Part shown: piece after piece, positions 14,658 to 19,615 of the stretch | Layout of the letters: each line of letters starts with the position of its first letter | How positions within the stretch are numbered: the stretch's first letter is position 1 | From: a virus | Virus record (IMG/VR): IMGVR_UViG_3300042453_003633 | Coordinates: 1-47,808 of that record | Direction: 5' to 3' (one strand) | Length of the DNA stretch: 47,808 nucleotides | Notes under the pieces: generated by a model | Databases searched by the model: none | What the model saw: the letters and a program-made list of their open reading frames with translations, nothing else | Told to the model about the DNA's origin: nothing | Made by a program: the position numbers and the translations under genes

Positions 14658-14855
14658 TCAGACCTGAATGAATTGCTTGGGTTTCATGAAGTCAGATGTT
14701 GGTCCATACTTCTCGATAAGATCAGGGAATGCGTCGAGCAAACGCTGACGATTCACTGGATCTGCAACGCGCAGTGCTTGTGCAATCGATGAAACAAATG
14801 AACCACCATGTGATTGCATGAGGCAAATCATGGCGGTCAGCTGAGCTGAATTCAT
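14658..14855 (-). CDS. Hypothetical protein, 65 aa
   Basis: The ATG at 14855 (MNSAQLTAMICLMQSHGGSF) was chosen. The frame is open to an ATG at 14894, but that ATG is part of the family B hairpin, and the 13 extra residues are encoded by the conserved element and leader. The product is a short helical protein with VNRQRLLDAFPDLIEKYG. Not recognised. Confidence 0.5.
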   Translation of the reverse strand: MNSAQLTAMICLMQSHGGSFVSSIAQALRVADPVNRQRLLDAFPDLIEKYGPTSDFMKPKQFIQV

Positions 14856-14880
14856 GTGTTGAATTGCAATGGAATGTAGG

Positions 14881-14904
14881 CAGTTTAACGTCATACCCAG
14901 GACG
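14881..14904 (-). promoter_or_regulatory. Family B leader element, copy 5
   Basis: Minus strand: CGTC, loop CTGGGTAT, GACG, TTAAACTG, just after the stop at 14910 and 33 bases before the start at 14855. Confidence 0.7.
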
Positions 14905-14909
14905 TATCT

Positions 14910-15107
14910 TTAGAATAATTTAATGTTTCGTTTGCTCAATCCTGTGCCAGGAATTGAGAACGATCCAAGCAGTCCAGACGGACGTGCGTTGAGTGTGAAT
15001 TGGATGGGGCCAAGTCGTATCGATTTGGTGAACGACTTGATGCCCCGTTCCGTGATGTTGACTCCGGCAATAGTTTTGTCGAAGTTAAAGGCTGAGCGTT
15101 CAGTCAT
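14910..15107 (-). CDS. DUF4236-like small protein, 65 aa
   Basis: MTERSAFNFDKTIAGVNITE begins a beta-rich protein whose second half, LGPIQFTLNARPSGLLGSFS then IPGTGLSKR, resembles the end of DUF4236 proteins (Gly-rich strands followed by GIPGTGLSYR). Function unknown. It overlaps the upstream gene by 8 bases and ends a four-gene chain of coupled starts from 15670. Confidence 0.5.
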   Translation of the reverse strand: MTERSAFNFDKTIAGVNITERGIKSFTKSIRLGPIQFTLNARPSGLLGSFSIPGTGLSKRNIKLF

Positions 15108-15396
15108 AACAAGAATTGGATTCGGCCAATGTAAATCTCAATTGAAAGTATTCATCTTGATCTTTGTCTTTGGCGTAGTAACGGGCTTCAAATCCACCAG
15201 AGCCAACAACGTTGTTCTTGATGGATTCTCTTAGCAAATGGCGTGCCATTGCTTTAAGTCTTGCGATGGATGGAACTGCGTGCCCATTACCTTCAGTTGT
15301 TTGCCACTGCCAGTCAACCGCTGTCATAGCAATGTAAACACGTTGAAAATCAAACGTGTCAATTACGTTATCAATCAATGATTCTTTTGAGTCCAT
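15100..15396 (-). CDS. Hypothetical protein, 98 aa
   Basis: The ATG at 15396 shares a base with the stop of the 23-residue peptide upstream (TAATG). The product has an aromatic VYIAMTAVDWQWQTTEGNGH segment, a helix LKAMARHLLRESI and a beta-rich FEARYYAKDKDQDEYFQLRF end. The pattern resembles small phage proteins of unknown function; I cannot name a family. Confidence 0.6.
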   Translation of the reverse strand: MDSKESLIDNVIDTFDFQRVYIAMTAVDWQWQTTEGNGHAVPSIARLKAMARHLLRESIKNNVVGSGGFEARYYAKDKDQDEYFQLRFTLAESNSCYD

Positions 15397-15467
15397 TAGT
15401 TGTAGATCATGTCGAGGGACAAAATGATTGCACTAAGGAATAACATGGAGCAGAGAAGGATCATCAT
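15396..15467 (-). CDS. Single-helix membrane peptide, 23 aa
   Basis: A 24-codon frame (MMILLCSMLFLSAIILSLDM start) that is almost entirely one hydrophobic helix. It starts in an ATGA overlap with the upstream stop and ends in a TAATG overlap with the downstream start. The exact linking of both neighbours makes it more likely real than chance. Confidence 0.45.
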   Translation of the reverse strand: MMILLCSMLFLSAIILSLDMIYN

Positions 15468-15670
15468 TTGAGGTCATCAGGAAGGAGCATTTGAGTGTCT
15501 TCGTCAGACATGTTGGTCATCATGAACTTCTCTCCGTTGGGTGAAATGAAACCACCAACGAAACCAACTCCGTACTTGTCAGCTGATTCCTTCATCTTTG
15601 CTACGAGTTGCATAGCGGATAGACGTTGGAGATCAATGGAGTCTGGGATGCGGGGAGTGTTGTCAGGCAT
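15464..15670 (-). CDS. Hypothetical protein, 68 aa
   Basis: First gene of a coupled four-gene chain (15670 to 14910). The product contains AMQLVAKMKESADKYGVGFV and GGFISPNGEKFMMTNMSDED, suggesting a small alpha/beta protein. The start at 15670 follows CACTTCATTCCA, without a purine-rich ribosome site. An extended stem-loop lies 31 bases upstream. Not recognised. Confidence 0.55.
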   Translation of the reverse strand: MPDNTPRIPDSIDLQRLSAMQLVAKMKESADKYGVGFVGGFISPNGEKFMMTNMSDEDTQMLLPDDLK

Positions 15671-15701
15671 TGGAATGAAGTGGAATGATTGATGGAGTGT
15701 A

Positions 15702-15770
15702 GCAGGGAATAGGGGGAGTAAACATTAGTTTATCTAATAGAATTAATGGTTCCCCCCTGGTACTCCCTGC
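15702..15770 (-). promoter_or_regulatory. Extended stem-loop leader before the gene at 15670
   Basis: Arms GCAGGGA and TCCCTGC enclose a run of five G opposite a run of C, and an inner ATTAG-TTTAT-CTAAT hairpin. It is about 69 bases long in all and fills the gap between 15670 and 15785. No U-tract follows. Confidence 0.5.
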
Positions 15771-15784
15771 GGGGTTGTAGGGGT

Positions 15785-16042
15785 TCAGCTGTGCATAGCT
15801 TGATGTTCTTTCCATGCATTGGTATGCATTTCATCCAAAGTCAAAGGCGGTTCATTGACTTCGTCTGGATCAAAGTCAGCATCAAGGTAATTCACAAGCA
15901 TTGGAATGATTTCCTCTTCGAGTAAGCAATAGATGGACGGAGTGAGATGCTGGTCCATCTGATGCCGCTTCGCTTCACGTGCCATGACATCTTGGAGGAT
16001 AGTCAATGCTTGACGCACGTGGACATACTCGTTTTGTTCCAT
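15785..16042 (-). CDS. Hypothetical protein, 85 aa
   Basis: MEQNEYVHVRQALTILQDVM opens a helical protein with an acidic C-terminal half (YLDADFDPDEVNEPPLTLDE). The start at 16042 directly follows CACACCACACC, and family A copy 2 lies 26 bases further upstream. Not recognised. Confidence 0.6.
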   Translation of the reverse strand: MEQNEYVHVRQALTILQDVMAREAKRHQMDQHLTPSIYCLLEEEIIPMLVNYLDADFDPDEVNEPPLTLDEMHTNAWKEHQAMHS

Positions 16043-16068
16043 GGTGTGGTGTGTAGGTTGAATGGGAT

Positions 16069-16123
16069 GACCTGGGACTTACACCATTATTGAGAAGAGT
16101 TCTCAATTGTGGATGCCCAGGTC
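16069..16123 (-). promoter_or_regulatory. Family A structured element, copy 2
   Basis: Minus strand: outer 8-bp stem GACCTGGG/CCCAGGTC, then CA, inner 8-bp hairpin ATTGAGAA-CTC-TTCTCAAT, then GTAAGT before the closing arm. It ends 26 bases before the start at 16042. Confidence 0.75.
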
Positions 16124-16143
16124 TTGTTGTGTTGCCAGAGAAA

Positions 16144-16386
16144 TCATCTGGGATCAAGGATGATCCAGCCCGTGTAGTTATCGCTGGTGCGATCCACACG
16201 AATTAAGCGTTTCTCTTCGAGGCTTTCAATGGTGCGTATGTAATCAGCCATTCGATTTCCTTGGACCGGAATCTTTGGTACGAAACATGGAGTGTTCGCA
16301 TGTTTCCTCCTGTGATTTAAGTAATACAGATAGAGATTCCGTTGGTTAATACTCAGGCTGAGTGGTGCTGAGTTGTCGATTTGCAT
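16144..16386 (-). CDS. Probable winged-helix DNA-binding protein, 80 aa
   Basis: An 80-residue protein with LSINQRNLYLYYLNHRRKHA, a helix MADYIRTIESLEEKRLIRVD and a wing-like SDNYTGWIILDPR end. The order helix, helix, 'L-x-x-L-E-x-K-x-L-I', beta hairpin is typical of winged-helix repressors. The ATG at 16386 overlaps the upstream stop as TAATG. A transcriptional role is inference from fold pattern only. Confidence 0.5.
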   Translation of the reverse strand: MQIDNSAPLSLSINQRNLYLYYLNHRRKHANTPCFVPKIPVQGNRMADYIRTIESLEEKRLIRVDRTSDNYTGWIILDPR

Positions 16387-16721
16387 TAGATCAATCCAAG
16401 AAGACTAAGCCAACTATCGGGATGGTCCGGTTCTACTTCGTCGTCGTCCGGTGTGAACGCGACTGAGTCGAACGACCACTCTTCGATTTCCTCGTTGGTC
16501 GGGACATCGTACCAGCCTTGGAGTTCTTTGTCGGCGTACCGTGGGATCCAGTAGCACCGGAGGATGCCTCGCTTGTTGCGATAGACATCGCCGTTGCTTG
16601 GACGTTCGCCTTTCTCTCCGTCGTAGTTGACTTCGGCTTGGTACTGTTGGTCGAGGTCTTCTTCTGAGAAGGGGACGTAGCCGAAAGATTCGGCAATTTC
16701 TTGGGTGACGGGGTGAAGCAT
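16386..16721 (-). CDS. Hypothetical acidic protein, 111 aa
   Basis: MLHPVTQEIAESFGYVPFSE begins a strongly acidic protein with a GERPSNGDVYRNKRGILRCY segment and an acidic C-terminus (VAFTPDDDEVEPDHPDSW). Locally GC is higher than in neighbours. It is co-translated with the winged-helix gene (TAATG). A second open frame with a membrane segment overlaps its 5' region. Not recognised. Confidence 0.6.
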   Translation of the reverse strand: MLHPVTQEIAESFGYVPFSEEDLDQQYQAEVNYDGEKGERPSNGDVYRNKRGILRCYWIPRYADKELQGWYDVPTNEEIEEWSFDSVAFTPDDDEVEPDHPDSWLSLLGLI

Positions 16722-16810
16722 GAGATTAGTACCGTGATGAGGATTGAGATGAGTGCGATGACATGAATAATGATGTCATCTTCTTGAGGACTAGGAGTCT
16801 TCGTCGTCAT
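16433..16810 (-). CDS. Possible overlapping membrane-protein frame, 125 aa
   Basis: In another frame, an ATG at 16810 opens MTTKTPSPQEDDIIIHVIAL followed by ISILITVLISCF, a clean membrane helix that lies just before the start of the 111-residue gene. The rest of the frame is Ser/Thr/Lys-rich and overlaps that gene for about 290 bases, so only the first 35 codons look selected. It may be a real overlapping gene, or a small gene whose stop codon was lost, or chance. Confidence 0.3.
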   Translation of the reverse strand: MTTKTPSPQEDDIIIHVIALISILITVLISCFTPSPKKLPNLSATSPSQKKTSTNSTKPKSTTTERKANVQATAMSIATSEASSGATGSHGTPTKNSKAGTMSRPTRKSKSGRSTQSRSHRTTTK

Positions 16811-16928
16811 AGATGACGCCCTCCCACTCATCTTGATTGGATTCTGTCATTGCTTGATATTGTTCTTCTGCCATGTCAGCCATGGCATCAAGCAAGTCAG
16901 CGTTGTAGTTGTTGTCGAGTTGAGTCAT
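16791..16928 (-). CDS. Small acidic protein, 45 aa
   Basis: MTQLDNNYNADLLDAMADMA starts a 45-residue, very acidic helical peptide ending VIYDDEDS. The start at 16928 follows TTCAAACC and lies 26 bases after family A copy 3, the usual arrangement for leftward transcription-unit heads. This placement is the main evidence. Not recognised. Confidence 0.5.
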   Translation of the reverse strand: MTQLDNNYNADLLDAMADMAEEQYQAMTESNQDEWEGVIYDDEDS

Positions 16929-16954
16929 GGTTTGAATTGGTATAATGAATTGAA

Positions 16955-16999
16955 AGCCTGGGACTTACGCACCGAGCTGGCGTCGGTACTGCCCAGGCT
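16955..16999 (-). promoter_or_regulatory. Family A structured element, copy 3
   Basis: Minus strand: outer 8-bp stem AGCCTGGG/CCCAGGCT enclosing CA, inner hairpin CCGA-(7)-TCGG and GTAAGT. It lies 26 bases before the start at 16928. Confidence 0.75.
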
Positions 17000-17031
17000 A
17001 TTTGTAGTACTGACGTACTAACGGACGTGGG

Positions 17032-17451
17032 TCAAACCTTGACGTGAGACCAAGCTTTGCCCTTGTGGATATTGGAGATGGTGTGTTGGCTAACGCCGTA
17101 CGCCTTACCGATCTCGATGTACGCACGATTGGTGCTCTTGAATTCCTTCATGATTGAAGGCGTTGCAAGGACACCTTTGATCTCGCGGACATCGCTCTCG
17201 CTGAGCTTGGCATTGCAGAAGGCAGCTGGCTTAATTCTCCCGGAGAATTCGCCGCTTGTGATCTTCTTAACCAATGCCATCTCACCGTCCTGCTGGAGAG
17301 CAGGCCGAGGCGTGGTATTGAGAACCTGACGGATGGGTAGACCAAGAGTCACAGAAGTTCCGTCTTTTATGACGGAGATCGTGACCTTGCCTTCTCGGGT
17401 GATAACCGAGACGTGATCAGGGTTCTGGATGTCGAGTTGACTGATGGCTTC
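17032..17451 (-). CDS. Helix-turn-helix DNA-binding protein
   Basis: A 139-residue protein; the ATG at 17451 (MEAISQLDIQNPDHVSVITR) was preferred to a GTG at 17529. The C-terminal region KLSESDVREIKGVL ... IEIGKAYGVSQHTISNIHKG then KAWSHVKV is the same HTH type as at the end of the zinc-ribbon protein at 11151 (AISAKYGISVSYISRI... KAWTHI). The N-terminal 60 residues are beta-rich (VSVITREGKVTISVIKDGTS). A phage transcription regulator is likely; no endonuclease motif is seen. Confidence 0.65.
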   Translation of the reverse strand, partial: EAISQLDIQNPDHVSVITREGKVTISVIKDGTSVTLGLPIRQVLNTTPRPALQQDGEMALVKKITSGEFSGRIKPAAFCNAKLSESDVREIKGVLATPSIMKEFKSTNRAYIEIGKAYGVSQHTISNIHKGKAWSHVKV

Positions 17452-17510
17452 CATGAGTTGAGTGGAGTGCAGTACGAGGATAGCTGGATGATTACTGGAT
17501 GCAAGTACTA

Positions 17511-17575
17511 GGTCTAGTCCACAGCACACTCTCCCACGCCACCGGTAGTGGCGCAGGGGGGAGTGGGGACTGACC
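17511..17575 (-). promoter_or_regulatory. Extended stem-loop leader before the gene at 17451
   Basis: Three stacked stems: GGTC(T)AGTCC/GGACTGACC, CACTCTCCC/GGGGGAGTG (with mismatches) and CGCCAC/GTGGCG around CGGTA. The 65-base structure fills nearly the whole upper part of the leader and directly follows the stop at 17578. Confidence 0.6.
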
Positions 17576-17577
17576 TT

Positions 17578-17934
17578 CTACCTCATGTAGAGGTAAGAGC
17601 CTGCCCAATCAGCATTGTGGAGACAAGCTTCGTAGGAGGCGTCATCCAGTAGTTGGTAGCGGACGTGAAGAGCTGGTGCCTTCCAGCTGGCGGGCTTATA
17701 GACTGCACCTGTCTCACGTGAGACAAATGCATGTACAGATCGCCCGACACGTCCGGCACCAGAATTTGTGACTTGAATGATCTTGTAATACTTGGTACCA
17801 CGAACAATCTCGTGGTTCAAGTAGTCAGGATATTCTTCACGTTGTGGATACTGCTTGTAGTAACGCTTGGTTAGTACATCGATAACGGCATTGATGCGAT
17901 CTTCGATGAGCTGCGTTTTCTCAGCGAGTTTCAT
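17578..17934 (-). CDS. Conserved phage-type protein, 118 aa
   Basis: The ATG at 17934 (MKLAEKTQLIEDRINAVIDV) overlaps the upstream stop by 14 bases. The second half, YYKIIQVTNSGAGRVGRSVH then AFVSRETGAVYKPASWKAPA, matches a pattern I recognise in many phage proteins of unknown function: K-x-x-K-V ... S-V-H/W-x-F-V-x-x-x-T-G-x-x-x-K-x-x-x-W-K-x-P-A. The biochemical role is unknown. Confidence 0.6.
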   Translation of the reverse strand: MKLAEKTQLIEDRINAVIDVLTKRYYKQYPQREEYPDYLNHEIVRGTKYYKIIQVTNSGAGRVGRSVHAFVSRETGAVYKPASWKAPALHVRYQLLDDASYEACLHNADWAGSYLYMR

Positions 17935-18115
17935 GTTGAGTTTGCTGTGAGTGGATCTTGGTGATGTCGACGCCCAGTGCACCGCCAATCGTTAGTGCCA
18001 TTACTGCAATAGCAAAGACACCAACGAGGAAGTTGGCTATGGGCATCTCATTTCGAGAACCATAAGAATCAAGTTGAACATACTGATTCTTGCCAAGTGA
18101 GACAATGCGTTTCAT
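17921..18115 (-). CDS. Small membrane protein, 64 aa
   Basis: MKRIVSLGKNQYVQLDSYGS is followed by a hydrophobic segment PIANFLVGVFAIAVMALTIG and a polar His/Gln/Thr tail. One membrane helix is predicted by eye. The ATG at 18115 was chosen because the upstream open part (to 18172) lies in the leader's two-hairpin element. Not recognised. Confidence 0.55.
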   Translation of the reverse strand: MKRIVSLGKNQYVQLDSYGSRNEMPIANFLVGVFAIAVMALTIGGALGVDITKIHSQQTQHETR

Positions 18116-18140
18116 TAGAATAAGAATGAAGTGAACAGAG

Positions 18141-18204
18141 GCAGTCCTGGGTGAGGACTGCAGAAAACCCACCGCCGATACGAATTCGTATCAACGGAAG
18201 GGTT
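18141..18204 (-). promoter_or_regulatory. Two-hairpin leader element, copy 1
   Basis: Hairpin 1: GCAGTCC-TGGGTGA-GGACTGC (18141-18161). Hairpin 2: AACCC...GGGTT (18166-18204) enclosing the perfect palindrome GATACGAATTCGTATC (18177-18192). The related element at 18629 has the same order and the same GGGTTT(T/C)CTGCAG junction on the minus strand. Confidence 0.6.
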
Positions 18205-18215
18205 AAGTGCAGTCG

Positions 18216-18605
18216 TCAGAAAGGAATTTCTTCCAGCGTCGGCTCAACCTTGGATTCAGCCACTGGTGTGACTGCAGGCTTAGCCTCCGGTGATGCACCG
18301 ATGACAGCACGGACTCGCGTCAGTGCAATCTCTGGATATTTGAGGGCTACCAGCTGGTCATCTTTGACGTAATGCGTGCGAATACTGGCGATCCGCACAT
18401 CATACTGGACAAGGATCAGCTGCTGACCAACCACCAACGTACCGTTGTTGTAGGCAGTAAGTAGCCCGTTGCCATTGTTGAATTTGATGCGGCAGACACC
18501 ATCGAACTGGTCCTTGACATACATGGTGATCGCAAGGAACTCGCGACCTTCATGCACAGCAGTTTCCATGTAAGCAATGTTGCCGATGATTGTGTTGCTA
18601 AACAT
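18216..18605 (-). CDS. Second SSB-like OB-fold protein, 129 aa
   Basis: MFSNTIIGNIAYMETAVHEG then REFLAITMYVKDQFDGVCRI, IKFNNGNGLLTAYNNGTLVV and GQQLILVQYDVRIASIRTHY look like successive strands of an OB fold. The C-terminal 30 residues are Pro/Ala/Glu-rich and end in PTLEEIPF, matching the acidic D/E-D-I-P-F tip of SSB proteins. It is half the length of the SSB at 6042 and far from it, so the phage seems to carry two SSB-type proteins. DNA binding itself is inference. Confidence 0.55.
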   Translation of the reverse strand: MFSNTIIGNIAYMETAVHEGREFLAITMYVKDQFDGVCRIKFNNGNGLLTAYNNGTLVVGQQLILVQYDVRIASIRTHYVKDDQLVALKYPEIALTRVRAVIGASPEAKPAVTPVAESKVEPTLEEIPF

Positions 18606-18628
18606 AATCAATGTGAAGTAAGGGACTA

Positions 18629-18671
18629 GCAGGAATGAATCCTGCAGGAAACCCTGGTGTTACTCAGGGTT
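18629..18671 (-). promoter_or_regulatory. Two-hairpin leader element, copy 2
   Basis: Hairpin 1: GCAGGA-ATGAA-TCCTGC (18629-18645). Hairpin 2: AACCCTG-GTGTTACT-CAGGGTT (18650-18671). It lies 23 bases upstream of the start at 18605. Confidence 0.65.
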
Positions 18672-18682
18672 AATTGCAAGAA

Positions 18683-18871
18683 TCAGTTGTTAGCAAGCTG
18701 TGTATACAACTTGCGGGCACCAGCGAGTGAGAGGCTGGTGCTTTGGTCGTAACCTTTGTGACCCTTGCGGATCAACTTGGTTACATGCGCCACATTTCCC
18801 TCCGTATACACGAAGAAGAAATAGATGGCTTGGTCCGTTTCAACTGCCAGGGTCTTATCAGGGTTAGACAT
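18683..18871 (-). CDS. Hypothetical protein, 62 aa
   Basis: The ATG at 18871 directly follows CAACACCACACC. The product MSNPDKTLAVETDQAIYFFF then VYTEGNVAHVTKLIRKGHKG is a short beta-rich protein with a helical end LAGARKLYTQLANN. Not recognised. Confidence 0.6.
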   Translation of the reverse strand: MSNPDKTLAVETDQAIYFFFVYTEGNVAHVTKLIRKGHKGYDQSTSLSLAGARKLYTQLANN

Positions 18872-18892
18872 GGTGTGGTGTTGAATGTGCCG

Positions 18893-18941
18893 TGCCCATC
18901 TCGGCGTTGGGCAATGGCTGGACCAGGGATTGCACCTGGTC
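18893..18941 (-). promoter_or_regulatory. Two leader hairpins before the gene at 18871
   Basis: Minus strand, in order: GACCAGG-TGCAATC-CCTGGTC (18921-18941) and TGCCC...GGGCA (18893-18913, in plus-strand order). The first looks like a tRNA T arm, but the surroundings do not fold as a tRNA. Confidence 0.5.
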
Positions 18942-18949
18942 ACTCGCTT

Positions 18950-19114
18950 CTACGAATCAGCTGTTGTCATGGGTAATTCACCAGTTGGTTCAATCGCCTT
19001 GGCGATCTGCACCCTGGTATTACGTATCCACATCTGAATACGTTCTTTGCTCTGGTCTTCTGCTACTACCTTGGCAGCAGCGATCAGACCAGTTGCTAGC
19101 TTGGCTCGTAACAT
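18950..19114 (-). CDS. Small helical protein, 54 aa
   Basis: MLRAKLATGLIAAAKVVAED begins a 54-residue helical, amphipathic protein. Unlike most leftward genes it has an AGGAG ribosome site, and it lies 29 bases after family A copy 4. It is the first gene of the leftward block after the control gap. Not recognised. Confidence 0.55.
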   Translation of the reverse strand: MLRAKLATGLIAAAKVVAEDQSKERIQMWIRNTRVQIAKAIEPTGELPMTTADS

Positions 19115-19143
19115 TGTGAACTCCTGGTTAAATCAATTGAATT

Positions 19144-19178
19144 GTTTGGACTTACCCGCGCTGTGCGCGGTGCCAAAT
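19144..19178 (-). promoter_or_regulatory. Family A structured element, copy 4 (minimal form)
   Basis: Minus strand: TTTGG, CA, hairpin CCGCGC-ACA-GCGCGG, GTAAGT, CCAAA. This is the most compact copy, and it defines the conserved core: CA before and GTAAGT after the inner hairpin, both enclosed by the outer stem. Confidence 0.75.
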
Positions 19179-19283
19179 CAAAGTAAACTCAGTTACAATT
19201 GAAGTCTTATTCCAAGTGGTTGTTAAGTTACAGTCTTTATCTGAAAGCTATTGCGGCGCGGGGCTTTCCCCAATTTCGAGCAC

Positions 19284-19299
19284 GATATGAATTCGTATC
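19284..19299. promoter_or_regulatory. Palindrome GATATGAATTCGTATC, possible operator
   Basis: A 16-base near-perfect inverted repeat that recurs as the perfect GATACGAATTCGTATC at 18177-18192. Two such sites flanking the first leftward genes suggest binding of a dimeric regulator. This is inference. Confidence 0.45.
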
Positions 19300-19343
19300 A
19301 ATCGATAAATTGCCACCGAATTGTGTTAGTTTCAACAAATTAC

Positions 19344-19423
19344 TTGACAAATTTGCACTCTTAGTATCTAATTTGACCTGACCTTCACTACATCATGTGG
19401 AGCCATCACGCATTCTTTTTTTT
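19344..19423 (+). promoter_or_regulatory. Promoter-like pair with nearby T-tract
   Basis: TTGACA (19344-19349), 17-base spacer, TCTAAT (19367-19372). About 45 bases further is a weak hairpin (ATGTG/CGCAT) followed by eight T (19416-19423). The set could make a very short RNA, or the promoter could read through towards 19938. Confidence 0.4.
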
Positions 19424-19564
19424 CTCCCCATAATTCGCTTCGGTCAGGTGGTGGGAGAAGCGTCAGGTAATTTTGTCCCCTATTTCGGGCTATAACGGGG
19501 CCTTACTTTTAAGTAAAAATGCATTTATGTAGTAAATATCACCACTTTTCCCAAATTTTTACAC

Positions 19565-19590
19565 AAAAAAGCCGGGGTCTATTCCCCGGC
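19565..19590 (-). terminator. Rho-independent terminator of the gene at 19616
   Basis: Minus strand: GCCGGGG-AATAGA-CCCCGGC followed by TTTTTT. Strong and perfectly paired. Confidence 0.9.
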
Positions 19591-19615
19591 GTTAATTCAA
19601 AGTTTGGAAAATTTA

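Larger units (their letters stand above)
19115..19615. other. Control gap between leftward and rightward blocks
   Basis: About 500 bases without a convincing gene. They hold family A copy 4, the 16-base palindrome at 19284, a promoter-like pair at 19344, a T-tract at 19416, a CCCC...GGGG hairpin near 19477-19500, a TTACTTTTAAGTAA palindrome near 19503-19516, and the leftward terminator at 19565. GC is lower than average. No strong promoter for the leftward block was found here by eye. Confidence 0.6.

Noticed and set aside
14856-14894. A longer start (ATG at 14894) for the 65-residue gene
   Set aside because: That ATG is part of the conserved family B hairpin, which also occurs where no frame follows.
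18898-18975. A second tRNA around the T-arm-like GACCAGG-TGCAATC-CCTGGTC hairpin
   Set aside because: No acceptor or anticodon stem can be formed, position 55 of the loop would be G, and the adjoining sequence is the end of a small gene.
12363-19178. Glutamine riboswitch (glnA / Downstream-peptide RNA) as identity of family A
   Set aside because: The conserved bases of those RNAs as I recall them are absent; family A has CA and GTAAGT around a hairpin instead.
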